Shown here in pieces: positions 11,123 to 23,261 of a stretch of DNA of 64,000 nucleotides (position 1 is the first letter of the stretch; every line of letters starts with the position of its first letter). Below the pieces are notes generated by a model, which saw only the letters and a program-made list of their open reading frames with translations, had not been told where the DNA came from and did no database searches. Position numbers and translations under genes: made by a program. Source of the DNA: Pontederia crassipes (taxonomy: Eukaryota; Streptophyta; Magnoliopsida; Commelinales; Pontederiaceae); the NCBI GenBank assembly GCA_030549335.1, contig CM060191.1, positions 58,415,947 to 58,479,946 on the forward strand, written 5' to 3'.

Positions 11123-12265
11123 ATGAAGATTATGTTGGAGGACTTCATGAGGAGGCAGGATGAGCAACTTGCAAACTTGGAAAAAATATATATGAAAGTA
11201 GATGTTCTTGGAGATGGATATCAAGCCTTGGAGGCCAAGCTTAGTTTGCAGTCCAGTCAAGAAGCCCTACAAATCCAATCTGCCCTTCTGAAGGAAGGAA
11301 TTCAGGAAATGAAGATGGGAATTGAGAAAGAGATGAATGAAGAAAAAGAAGTAGTCATGGAGGCTGAAGTTGAAAAGGAGTCTATCACACTTATAGAACA
11401 ATTCAAGAAACAAGTTGAAGTTGCAGAAGTTACTGAAAAGGGTACTCCAATGATACCAGCAATGAATCACATTGAAGACCCACTTATAAGGTTCCCATCC
11501 AATGAAGAACAAATTCTAGAAGACTCTGATTTTGATTCTTTGGAGAAACTATCATATACACTCCTTTGTGATGAGGGCTGCAACTCAATTCATTTATTGT
11601 CTATCCCTAAAGATGAGTTACTTCCTGCACTCAACTGTCCAAAAGTTTTATTTGAAGCAATTTGCTCCACAAACCATCATGGATCAGTTGAAGAATGTCA
11701 ACATCTTAGGGTCAAAAATGAAGAAACATCAAAAGAGAAGAAGTGGCCTGAACTTGAAGCAAGCACTAATTCATTTGAAGTCATTCAAAGTTCCAAAGTC
11801 TCACCCATCTCATTTTTCATTGGGCAACTGGTTATGACAGCAAAGCCACATGATGAAACTGAAATGGCCGAGGAGGATACAAAAGCAGAAGAAATTTCTT
11901 TCCAAATAGAGGCTATAGTAGAATTCAGATTTGTAGAAGGAATTGAACATTCAATGAAGGAAGATCATTGCTTGCCTACTGAAAGATGGAACCAAGAGCT
12001 CAAAGATCTTCCAACAATGCTGCATTTAAAGAGGCCATTGAAGAAATGGTTGCTTAAACAAGATGTTGATCCAGGAGATTCGGATGTCATAGATGAGAAG
12101 TTTTGGAATGAGAAGTTGGTAGATTTCTGGCACAATGGAGGTGGGAATCAAACTGAAAAACAAAGGTCAATCATTAGCAAACCAAGAGATCCATACTTGA
12201 TTAGTGAAGCTGTCCACAGATTGAGATCTCTACTTGATCATATCACACTATTTAAACCTCCTTGA
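11123..12265 (+). CDS. TE1 reading frame B (380 codons), function unknown
   Basis: An uninterrupted 380-codon frame in the interior of TE1. The first 110 residues are strongly charged and heptad-like (EKIYMKVDVLGDGYQALEAK, later KEMNEEKEVVMEAEVEKE), suggesting a coiled coil. The middle is acidic, with a CDEGCNSIHLLSIPKDELLP stretch. The C-terminus has RWNQELKDLPTML, KEKWPELEA-like words and a RSLLDHITLFKPP tail. No protease, RT, RNase H, integrase, envelope or zinc-knuckle signature. The coiled-coil start loosely recalls the region after gag in Athila-like elements, but I cannot assign a family. Confidence 0.4.
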   Translation: MKIMLEDFMRRQDEQLANLEKIYMKVDVLGDGYQALEAKLSLQSSQEALQIQSALLKEGIQEMKMGIEKEMNEEKEVVMEAEVEKESITLIEQFKKQVEVAEVTEKGTPMIPAMNHIEDPLIRFPSNEEQILEDSDFDSLEKLSYTLLCDEGCNSIHLLSIPKDELLPALNCPKVLFEAICSTNHHGSVEECQHLRVKNEETSKEKKWPELEASTNSFEVIQSSKVSPISFFIGQLVMTAKPHDETEMAEEDTKAEEISFQIEAIVEFRFVEGIEHSMKEDHCLPTERWNQELKDLPTMLHLKRPLKKWLLKQDVDPGDSDVIDEKFWNEKLVDFWHNGGGNQTEKQRSIISKPRDPYLISEAVHRLRSLLDHITLFKPP

Positions 12266-13816
12266 CATCAAGAGTTGTAACAATGTCTAGCCAAAGACAT
12301 TAAAGAAAGGCACTTCTTGGGAGGTAACCCAAGCCATTCTCTACCTAATCTTTTATGTTTTGCAGGAATAAGTGATGAGGAACAAGTTCAAACCACAACT
12401 CTCAAATTTAGGGAGTACCCTTACCCCTTAGTTTTGATTTTTTCACTGAAATCTCAATGATAACTGATAATATCTTTTTCATTATGCTACATTATTCATA
12501 TCATTATCTGAATTAACATTCATATCAGTTATCCAAATCTCATATAGCTTAAATTCAGTGAATTTCAGAAATTTCCAATGCATTGTTGAAATTGTGCACT
12601 CAAAACTCTAATTTTACTATTTCACTGATATCCTTTGGTTCTCTGTAGGATTAGTTGAAACTAATGAAGATTGGACCATCTAAAGCTTCTGGATGAAAGG
12701 CCAAAAGGATTCAAATGCCCAATTTCATGCATTTCACACCCACCCACCCCTCTCCCTTGCCTTTTATTTTCAACACAAGGGACAGTGTTGAGAATAAGCT
12801 TGGGGGAGAAAACCTAGTGCTTTTCTAACCTTTACATCATGTTTTCAATTGATTTTAATGTTGATATCATAATTCATACTAGGTTATCAATGGGTTTGCA
12901 AGTTATCATAAGTTATCACTAGTTATCACTCGGTTATTATTTTTTGGACCCAACTCAATTCTGAATTCATTTTAACTCTGAAATGGGTAGAATACTTCAT
13001 TATGACAGTGGGTGCACTCTAATACCAAGTGGCCAACTTGTCCATTAGCCTTCTTGCTTCAATTGACATTTTAAATTCAGATGCATTTGAATGAAATTTT
13101 CAGCTGAAATTTTTTCTTTCTTGTGGATTAACACTAGCTACATTCATGGATTGATTGGAAAGTAGAAGATGTCTAGAAAGGAGTCAAGGATCTTGCTGTC
13201 ATGTTAAATAGGAATTCTTGACTATTTGCATTTAAGGATCTAACCTATACTTGAGTTTGAACCATTGCTCATTTTATGAACATAATGAAAAAGAGAAAAA
13301 GGGAAATGAAAAGTTGCATGCATAGAAAAAAGGAAGAGAGCAAAACTTCCAAAGGAATCTCTCTTCAATGCAAAAAGAAAAGAAAAAAAATTTAGGAGAA
13401 CAAAACTTCCAAAGGAATCTCTCCTAAAGAAAAAGAATAAAAATCAGGTTCAAACCTATTTATTGCATCCTCATGAATAAAAGTCAGGTTGTCAAACTTA
13501 TTTATGCAAAGGAAGAAAAATCTATTCATGAAAAGATTGATGTTTCAAACTTTTTAGTAAAGTTGACAATCCTTATAATCCAAATCAGTTAATGTTAGTA
13601 CTTCTATCTTGGCTTAAATTTGCTTTAACCTTTGTGACTCCTCAGCTAAAATTTGGGATTCTAAAGAATGGGATGGAATGTTAGCCAAGTGGGAAACTCA
13701 TTTAGATCTTATTCAACTGATTTTTTCTATTCATTTGTGGATGGTAAATTCAAATTCATCCTTAATTTCTGAATGTTTTGCTTGAGAACAAGCAAAAGGC
13801 TAAGCTTGGGAGAGTT
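12266..13816 (+). other. TE1 noncoding 3' interior
   Basis: No coding frame. AAGCTTGGGGGAG (about 12796) and AAGCTTGGGAGAG (about 13802), both purine-rich; the second abuts the 3' LTR and is the likely polypurine tract. A direct repeat of about 30 bp containing CAAAACTTCCAAAGGAATCT occurs at about 13341 and 13402. Confidence 0.5.
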
Positions 13817-15375
13817 TGATCACTAGCTGATCACTATATGTTTCTAACCCATTTTAGATGCATTTCATACATATCGAGTCCGACTTTTGCCTATATTTGG
13901 GCCAATTATACTTAGAATGCATACATTGTGATAACTAGTTGATATTCCTCATTTCATACTTAATTCCATGTGCATAGAGATTCTAAAATGCCAAAATCCA
14001 TTAATATTTAAATTCTATGCCAAGTTATCATTTTGAGGACAAGTTATCATTCCCATATGTCAAGTTATCATTATTTTGAGTGAACTGATTTTCAATGATT
14101 TTCTTGCCCTAAATCCATCATTATAATGTATAAATCATATTTGGATAGTCACATATCAACTTGTGCAGAGTTTTAAGTTCATTTGAACAAGTTATCATTT
14201 TTCCTTTACCAAGTTATCGTTAAAGGGAAATTCTGTCATTTCGACATGCAAAATCATTAATTCTGCACAGGTGCCTTAAGCAATCATCTTATTATTGTTT
14301 TAACTCATTGATGATCAAATTTCATCACATTTGGATAACCATAACTCAAGTTATCACAAGTTATCATTTTTAAATCATATAAGTTATCATTTTTTGGCAC
14401 CCAAGTTATCACTCCTTAGAAATCTCATTCATATTTGATTTCTGACCTCACTCACTTGTCACTGTAATCCATTTGATGCCTGAAATGCTTTGAACCACCC
14501 ATATTAGGACATTTTCCAAAATTTCTTTAAAGTTATCATTCCGGGCTCCTAAAATAATTAATATCGATATAAGTTATCACTCCTGCACAACACCTAATTT
14601 CATTTGATATCTGAGCCAGCAACTATCATCATCCTAATCTTTATTTGTCAAAATATCATTCAAAGGCTTTGATGCTTGCTGTTTTGGAATTTGTAGCAGG
14701 GAGAAAAGGTGGTCAAAAGTAAAAAAAGGTGGGGAGACCACTGATTTCCTGCACCCAAAGCTGTCTGCAGAAACTGGAAAATTCAGAGCTGGGACATGTG
14801 GCTTAATCAGGATTTGGAAGAACATTCTAATGCTGATCCAAGGGTGGACATGAGTGATATAAAAGAGGGAATTTCTGGAGGAGAAGGGGGCTAGACATTC
14901 TGGGTTTGCTTAGTTAAAGGCCAATTGAGCTGTGGGAACAGCCATTTTCAAGTTGAATAAAAAATTGGGCATTTAATGATAACTTGATCCATTCAATCGT
15001 TAATTAATTTAGATGAACCCCAAATCCTAGAAGAACCTTCCTCATTGATAGTTAAACCTTTCTAGCCATTAATTTAGCATTTATAATTCAGTTTTGCAAA
15101 AGTTTCCAAAACCCCAAAACTTGTTATCATTCTGCACTTGTTAAAAATCTGTTTTCACTTTCAATTAAAAATATTTTTTGCCACTTTAATTAGGATTACT
15201 CTAAACTATTTTTAGGTAGTCTAGGACTTCAAATCTTTGTGGATACGACAACCTGAGTCTACTACAACTTACTTGTGCACTTGCAGCTAGTGAGTTGGGA
15301 GACTAACAAAATGAAAAATTAACTCTCTTCTTAATTTCAGCAAGTTGTCACTCAAACACCCAAATTTCACTACCA
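13817..15375 (+). repeat. TE1 3' LTR (1,559 bp, shorter than the 5' copy)
   Basis: Same TGATCACTAG start and CA end as the 5' LTR and about 95 percent alike where they align, but 1.2 kb shorter. The AAGTTATC array and TATA box are kept. Confidence 0.9.
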
Positions 15376-15589
15376 ATCGACGAACCCAAAATCCAACAAA
15401 AGATATACCCTTAGTGTTCTAAATCCCTAGACGATGAAATGGCGATTGTTTAATGCATAGAATTAGTTCATTATGATCCTGAAGTAATTTTCTATGTTTT
15501 TCGTATTGTTGTTGGCGTCATTTGATGGCCGAAAGGCCGCCGGAAATGGGGAAGAAATCTGGCGGCCTTGTTTTATCGCAGGGACCATC

Positions 15590-15970
15590 GATCGATTTTA
15601 TTAGCGGTCGACCGATCTGCGTACAGAATTCATACGAGTTCCTATTGATCGATCGACCGACCTCACCATGGCGGTCGACCGATCTATCTGTCAACTGACA
15701 GATCTGACCTCATGATCGGCCGATCGGACATCCGACCGGTTGATCGATCCGACGCGCAATGCACGCCCGCATGATTTTTGCAACCGGTCGACCGTCCTAT
15801 GAGAGCGGTCGACCGATCCACAGATCAATCATTAACACGGCCGACCGATCTAAGAGGATCGGTCGACCAGTGCTAGAGAAACGATCCACCAGAAATAGTC
15901 GACCGGTCCGATAAAGATAAACGGTCGACCGGTCCACCAGGAACGGTCGACTGGTCCGATAGTCAGACCC
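15590..15970. repeat. GGTCGACC-rich array in the TE2 5' LTR
   Basis: The palindromic word GGTCGACC and its variants (CGGTCGACCGATC, GATCGACCGAC) recur about a dozen times. The same array is in the 3' LTR (about 23820-24235). CpG-rich and self-complementary. Confidence 0.75.
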
Positions 15971-17300
15971 ATCGGTCTGACCTAATCGGATTGACCCAAG
16001 CCAGATCTTAACCAAGAATCTAACCAGTTCACTTATGCTGACTGAGTCCTATGGTACGGAGATAATGCCAAGTTGGGTCCTGAATCATAGATTTCATGAT
16101 AACTAAAGATAAATAAAGTAAAGATAAAGACATGAGATTGTTATGTGCCGCCCCTAAAGTATAGAGTAAAGATCAAAGTTAAAGCAAAGGAGGGATAGAT
16201 AGTTAGCTAAGGAGACAGTGAAGCTACTAGTTTTCAATGGCCACTATTCCTAAGATTTTAGGTCTTCTCCTACCTGTATCTCGAATGTAGGGTGATGCTT
16301 TGGTCACACTCCTACTCTCAGAGATTAAAGTATTGTGCTAGAGGGACATGTAGCTAACTGAGGAGACAGTGAACCTATAGGTTCTTAATTGATCACTGTT
16401 CCTGGGGTATAGGTTCTCTCCCACCTACATTTCGAATTGGGTGAGGTATTAACACCCACCCCTTTTCTCCTTTTTAGAGCTTACTGGCATCAGAGATTTA
16501 GAGAGGCACCTCTAGCATCCCAATTAATAAAATCGACCTCGCTTAGGACAATTAACTTTAAGGATATTATAGTAATATAAAAGACGTAATGCAACTCACA
16601 GTAAAGCAATGTAAAGTAGAGTACTGTAAGGTAAAGCAAAGACCATTGTAAAGTAAAGTATGGCACAGTAAAGAATATAGTACGACAAAGTATAGAACAT
16701 GGCATAGTAAAGATAATGCAGAGTAAAGACAAAGTATAGTCATAGTAAAGAATAAATCATAGTTATTGATATTGCCTAAGAATGAAGTATTGATCTATTA
16801 TAGTCAATGCATTGCCATTATAGCACAATATTGTTTTTCTTTGATATATTGATTAATTATCATTGATATTTATGTCACCGTCTATTTTGCTATTGTACTG
16901 GGCTTTTTAGCTCACGGGTATTCAATTCCCCTGTAATGGGATTTTGCAGGTGAGAACGCTAACCGATGGGGAATGGAGGGCACAGAGCTTGGAGAACGCT
17001 GCACATGACTAACATATTGCTTAAAGCTTTCATTGCTACTTTTCTTTCAAGTTGTAATTTGTTTAGAGACATCATGTTATTCCGCTCATCGAACTTCTCT
17101 TTCACATGTTGAACTTGATGCATTTCTGCCTTGATATTTAACGTTTGAACTTCCGTATTAAAGTCTTTGATTATATTAATGCCACGTATGATATTTTGTT
17201 GAATGGTCATGGTCAATAGTGTAGTAGACAGTGTAGCGCTCCCGGGGTCAACCTGATTGCCCACGTGGCATGTTGGGGCGATTTTGGGGGCGTTACAAAT

Positions 17301-17313
17301 TGGTATCAGAGCC
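17301..17313 (+). other. TE2 primer-binding site (initiator tRNA-Met)
   Basis: TGGTATCAGAGCC three bases after the 5' LTR end, the standard plant Met-tRNA primer site of chromoviruses and most copia elements. Confidence 0.9.
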
Positions 17314-17508
17314 TAAGTTCTTGACTCTCTCATTGATCATAGTAGAGTAGATGTGCATGCATAGTATTTATTGTTCATATCGATACACAATACAAAGTAA
17401 AGTCATGTGCAAGCTTCTCAAGTATCTGCGACTCCACTCCTCAAGTAAGTAATAAGTACATTCTTATGTGAATTATACTTATGTTATTGAGTTAACTTAT
17501 TTTATAGA

Positions 17509-20500
17509 TGTCTCCACGTCGCATGATAACCAGAGTTGTACGTAGAGGTAGGAGAACTGTTCATGTAGTTGGGGCACGTGCACGCCCACTAGATCCTCTT
17601 ATTCCGGAAGTAGAACAAGCACCAGAATGCGAAAATAGGCATGTAATGCCACCACAGCTTGCTCCAGAGTAACAGGGGCAGGCAGATTTAGAGAGCGTGG
17701 GAAGTAACGATCCAGATTTACCCTCCCCACGCGACTTCCTACCCATGGAGACACGCGGAAAAATAAATTGAAGGTGGCACTTGCAGACGATTGGAGGACG
17801 TCTCAACAATCCTATCTGTCTATCTTCGGATGGGGAAGAAGAAACCCCTGAACCAAGAAGAGAAGTTCAAAGTCGAGAAACCAGCCCGATAAGTCAGTTT
17901 GATCCAAAACCATACTGCGGTTTGTGCGATCAAGATGGATATTTTGAAGATGAATGTCCGAATCCTCCGAAGCATGAGAAGAAATCTGGGAATGAACCTG
18001 GGGGACCTTCTCGACGTAGTGATTAGCACCGAACAATTTTCTTTTTCTAAGTGAAGGCCTTAGTGTGCCTTAGATGAATGTTTAAGTTTTGTTTTGGTCG
18101 ACTCTATTATGAGATTATCTTTGATTCAGTGAATATGATATTGAGTCATAAGGTCTCAATTTTTATCTAAGATTCTTATCTTGATTAAAGATCTTTGATT
18201 ATGCTATATCTTAAACATCCTCATTTTATAGATGTCTTCTCAAAGAAGGGTGTCAACATCCACTAGCGAGAACGAGATGTATAACGAAGGGGAGACCCAT
18301 TTCATGCCTCCACCTCCAACGTATCCGCCTCTTCCTTCCCCTTCTTTACCTGAATCAACAGCACAACAAGAATGCCAAGCTCCCATTACATGCACCGTAC
18401 AAGATTTTTGGTGGTCAAAACCTCCAATGTTCAATGGAGAGGGAGGTATAAAAGTAGCTGAACAGTGGATAGAGACTCTGGAGGAGAAGTTTGAGATTCT
18501 CGATGTTCCAGAGAACAAAAAGGTACTATTCACTGGAGAGACTCTCCAGAAAGATGAAAAGGAATGGTGGAAAGCAAAGAAGGCCACCAGCTTTCCGAAA
18601 ATCAGAATTGTTGTATGGGGAGATTTCCCCACGCGTTACTTCCATACCTTCCAAAAGGATTTGAAGTAGAAAGAGTTTCTGCACTTGGAACAAGGGACCA
18701 TGACAGTGGACCAGTATGTGACCAAATTCGTCCGGTTGAAGAAATAATCAAATTTGATTATGGACGAACTGGCATTGACAAAGCGTCTTGTGGATGGACT
18801 GAGGCCCGCACTGAGGTCTCAAACCAGGCCAGGGAATTGCAAAACCCTGTATGAAGCGGTCAGTCTAGCAACCATGACCGAGAAGGACCACCAGGATCTT
18901 CTAAAGGAGAAGAGGGCCCAGCAGAATGTAGGGCAAAGTTCCCATCAGCAACAACATTTTCGTGAGAATAATCGTCAACAACAACGACGAGATAACCGGT
19001 ACCGTCCTTATCCGATGCCGCAACAGAATCACCATCCACAACAATAACCCTACCGTCCTCCACAATAAGCTCCTCCCCCACAGCAACAGCAACCGCAGCA
19101 ACAGCAGCGACCTCCTCAGCAAGCGCCAAGGCGCCCAGCTCAGCAGCAGAGGCAATAGCCTCCCAGAGCTCCTTAAGCACCATCCGCACAAGGTGAGCGG
19201 GTTTTATGCAATACCTATGGCAGAACCCACGCTGGAAAATGTCATATGAAATTTGGAGCATGCTACTACTACGGTGGAATGGGTCACATCGCAGTAAATT
19301 ATCCAAGACATGGACAGCAGCAGTTAGTGCAAGGAAGACTCTTCAACCTAGAAGAGGATGCTCCACGGAATGACGCTGAGGTCATTCGAGGTACGCTATT
19401 CGTAACTGAACTACCTACTAAAGTATTATTTGATTCTGGTGCCTCACATTCCTTTATATCTGAAGAATGTGCCAAAATATTAGGGTTAAATGCAATGAAC
19501 TTAGAGCAAAAGATGAATATATTGACCCCACAAGGAACCCCGATTATCACCAAGTACTTCCCTAATGTACCCATAGAGATAGAGAAAAAGAACCATCCTG
19601 CAAATCTTATCATTATCCTTATGAGAGATTATGATATAATTTTGGACATGGATTGGCTAACCTCCCATGATGCTTCTATCTCGTGGAAGAAAAAGAAGGT
19701 GATTATAAGTACACAGAGTACAGATAAAATTATAGTCAGAGGTATTGCACAGAAAAAATCAAAGATCATAGTATGAAGGCACATAAGCTACTTCAAAAGG
19801 GATGTAGAAGATAGATGAACCAAAGAAGACTCCTCAAAACATAAAAGTTGTGAGGGAATTTTCTGATGTGTTCCCTAATGACGTTAGTGGTCTACCGTCC
19901 AGAAGGAAGATAGACTTTCATATTGAGGTAGCACCCGGAACCACGCCAATCTCCAAAGCTCCATACCGCATGGCCCCAACAGATATAAAGGAATTAAAGG
20001 ATCAGATTCAGGAGCTACTGGATAAATGTTTCATCAAGCCTAGTGTTTCGCCATGGGGTGCACTAGTCCTCTTTGTCAAAAAGAAGAACAGACGTTGAGA
20101 CTTTGTATCGACTACAGAATGTTGAACAAAGTCACAATAAAGAACAAGTATCCGCTACCTCACATCGACGATTTATTTGATCAGCTGTCCAAAGCAAAGA
20201 TTGATCTGAGAAGCAGATACCACCAACTAAGGGTAGCAGAGGAAGATATTCCAAAGACAGCGTTCCGATCAAGATATGGACATTATGAGTTCCTAGTAAT
20301 GCCGTTTGGATTAACTAATGCTCCGGCAGCATTCATGGATCTCATGAATCGAACTTTTCATGAACACTTGGATAAGTTCATAATTGTCTTCATGGACGAC
20401 ATTCTCATTTACTCGTCAAGCATAGAGCAACACAGAGAACATCTGAGGATAGTGTTGAAAACTTTGCGGACAAAGAAGCTGTATGCAAAGTTTTCCAAAT

Positions 20501-23210
20501 GTGAATTTTGGCTAGAGCAGATGATGTTTTTTGGACACATCATCTCCAAGGATGGAATTGCAGTGGATCCAGCAAAAGTGGAAGCAGTGTCCAATTGGAC
20601 TCAACCAAAGAATGTCTTCGAGATCAGGAGTTTTCTTAATTTAGCAGGTTACTATAGACGCTTCATCAAAGATTTCTCCATAATTGCGTTGTCACTGACC
20701 AAGCTGACAAGAAAAGGAGAAAAGTTTATCTGGTTGCCCAAATGTGAAGAAAGCTTCCAAGAGTTAAATAAGCGACTAACTTCAGTGCCAATCCTGACGT
20801 TACCATCGGGCAACGGTGGTTACGTAGTTTACTGTGATGCTAGTGGCATAGGATTGTGATGCGTACTGATGCAACATGGGAAAGTAATGGCATACGCATC
20901 CAGACAGTTAAAGAAGCACGAGGTCAATTACTCAACGCATGACCTCGCATTAGCAGCAGTAGTGTTTTCTCTCAAGCTTTGACTCCATTACCTATATGAA
21001 GAAGAATTTGTGGTCTACACAGACCACAAGAGCTTGAAGTATGTCTTTACACAGAAAGAGTTGAATATGCGACAAAGGCGTTAGATGGAGTTCTTAAAGA
21101 ATTATGAGTTTGCCATTAACTACCAACCTGATAACGCAAACTCAGTAGCTGACGGCCCAAGGTAGTCAAGATCGATATCTTACATAAGATCGGAGGGGGA
21201 TCATAAGATCGAAGATCGTAAAATCGGATCGAGGATCGTAAGATCCTACCTATTAATAAAATATATATTTTAAAGATATTAAATATATTTTTGTATAAAT
21301 TATCTGCATTTAAATATTGCATTACACCTCAATAAATCATTTTTTATCGATTCTTAAGCAAAAATTATATTAAAACACATTGAAAATAAATAAAATATAT
21401 TAAACTTCATCTAAATTAATTTTTATTATCATAAATATATTTTAAATTAACATTTAAATGTTTATATTAATTATATAAGATCGCATAGGATCGTAAGATC
21501 GCGTGATTAAAATTAAGATCGTATTAAGATCTTACACATAAGATCCTCAAGATAAGATCGAGATCGGTAAAGAGCGGTAAGATCGTAAAATCTTAAGATC
21601 TTAAGATCTAAATCGAGATCTTGACTACCTTGGCTGACGCTCTCAACCAAAAATGGGAAGGATCCTTAGCTTACATGCGCCTACGACGGTTTGAACTTAT
21701 GGAAGAACTGTTCAGATGCACAGCAAGAGTGAAGCATGATGGGTCATTAATGATGATGCAGCGTATAGTACCGAATATGATTGGGAGGATCATCGAAGCA
21801 CAAGTAGAAGACTCAGAATATCAGATGATGATGATAAAGACTAGCCTAGAAACTACCAATTTCAAGGTCTCTTCAGATGGTGGCATCAGATACGGTGATC
21901 GCCTATGGGTACTGAATAATCCTGAACTACGAAGGGAAGTACTAGATGAATGCCACAAGTCCGAGTTTGCAATCCACTCAAGGAGTACAAAAATGTACAA
22001 GGATGTACAGAAGAGTTTCTGACGGCCAGATATGAAGAAGGAGATAGCTGAATATGTCTCCAAATGCATAGTGTGCCAACAGGTCAAGATAGAACGCCAA
22101 AAACCACAAGGAACTTTGAAGAGCCTGGGCATTCCACAATGGAAGTGGGAAGAAATATCGATGGACTTCATTACAGGCTTACCTCGAACTCAGAAGGGGC
22201 ATGATGTCATTTGGGTAATAGTGGACTGACTCACTAAATCGGCTCACTTCCTACCCATTAAGGTAAAACAATCTCTTGAAAGTCTCATGAATTTATACGT
22301 GCAGGAGATTGTTAGGCTTCACGGGATCCCATCGATCATTGTGTCTGATAAAGATTCCAAATTCACCTCAAGATTCTGGAAGAGTTTCCAGAATGCTTTT
22401 GGGACAAGGCTTCGCTACAGTACAGCCTTCCATCCCAGACGGACGACCAATCGGAGAGAACCATTCAGACGTTAGAAGATATGCTTAGAGCATGTGCACT
22501 GGATTAGCATGAAAATTGGGACAAACATCTTCCTCTTATAGAGTTATCTTACAACAATAGCTTCCATGCTAGCATAGAGATGTCCTCCTTTGAAGCATTG
22601 TACGGTCGCTGATGTCGCTCTCCGGCATGTTGGGGTGAAATGGGAGAAAGGAAAATCTTGAGCGCAGAACTACAGAAACAGACCCAAGAGTACACGGATA
22701 GGATTGAACTAATAAAGAAAAGAATGAAGTCTGTTCAAGATCGTCAAAAGGCCTACGCAGACAAAAAATGCCGAGAACATAAGTTCAAGGTAGGAGACCA
22801 AGTCCTGCTCAAGGTCTCCCCCACCAAAGGAGTAATGTGTTTTAGTAAACGGGAAAAATTGAGCCCAAGGTATGTAGGCCCATTTGAAATATTAGATATG
22901 GTTGGAGACTCAATATACAGGTTGGCCCTGCCTCCGGCTTATGCCAGGGTTCACAACGTTTTCCATGTCTCCTTACTCCGGATGTACAAGCACGACTACG
23001 CCAACGTATTTCAAATTGAGGAATCAAATCTCAAGGATGACCTGACATATGAAGAACAACCCACGGAGATATTGGAATACCAAGAACATCAGCAAGGGAA
23101 GAAGAGAGTATCACTAATCAAAGTAGCATGGAAGCATCACCAAGGAAAAGAGGCAACTTAGGAAGTAGAATCGGAAATGCGAGAGAAATTTCCTGAACTA
23201 TTCGGTAAGT
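17509..23210 (+). pseudogene. TE2 internal coding region (gag-pol fossil)
   Basis: Parts by position: a short frame upstream of gag with a zinc-knuckle-like CGLCDQDGYFEDEC (about 17781-18026); gag about 18232-19300, with a Gln-rich stretch before the nucleocapsid region; protease about 19390-19700 (FDSGASHSFIS); reverse transcriptase about 19850-20600 ([13 protein letters not shown] and FMDDILIYS); RNase H about 20780-21150; integrase zinc-binding and core regions about 21640-22620; GPY/F-like LSPRYVGPFEIL and a chromodomain-like KVAWKHHQGKEAT about 22850-23200. A MITE separates the RNase H and integrase parts. The region is broken in about ten places and cannot encode a working polyprotein. 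Confidence 0.85.
21157..21633. mobile_element. MITE copy 1 (477 bp), inserted in TE2 pol
   Basis: Perfect 17-bp terminal inverted repeats, CCAAGGTAGTCAAGATC and its complement, enclose an AT-rich core with many AAGATC/GATCTT words near both ends. CTGACG occurs just outside both ends (21149-21154 and 21634-21639), a partial target duplication of at least 6 bp, possibly 8 with mismatches. No coding capacity. Superfamily uncertain; an 8-bp duplication would suggest hAT, a 9-bp one a MULE. A second copy lies at 62355-62773. Confidence 0.8.
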
Positions 23211-23261
23211 CCTAACTTTTTTCTAAATTCGAGGACGAATTTTCTTTTAAGAAGGTAATGA

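Larger units (their letters stand above)
7520..15375 (+). mobile_element. TE1: non-autonomous (LARD-like) LTR retrotransposon nested in TE2
   Basis: The LTRs start TGATCACTAG and end in CA. The element is flanked by ACCGA (7515-7519) and ATCGA (15376-15380), a 5-bp target duplication with one C/T difference; the undisturbed 3' LTR of TE2 reads ACCGACGAAC at the same point, confirming the insertion site. The primer site TGGCGCCGTTGTCGGGGA after the 5' LTR is the tRNA-Asp type used by Tat/Athila-class gypsy elements. The interior (10294-13816) has reading frames but no protease, reverse transcriptase, RNase H or integrase motif, so the element depended on another for movement. The LTRs differ by about 5 percent by eye; it must be younger than TE2. 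Confidence 0.9.
7148..17297 (+). repeat. TE2 5' LTR, split by TE1
   Basis: The LTR consists of 7148-7519 and 15376-17297, together about 2.29 kb, matching the 3' LTR (2.31 kb) along its length. A TATA box (CTATAAAG, 7273-7280) lies in the GC-rich first part and the same box sits near 23386 in the 3' copy. Inside are a GGTCGACC-rich array (15590-15970), a diverged direct repeat of about 150 bp (about 16205-16350 and 16350-16450), and a low-complexity stretch of recurring TAAAG words (16560-16760). Confidence 0.9.
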
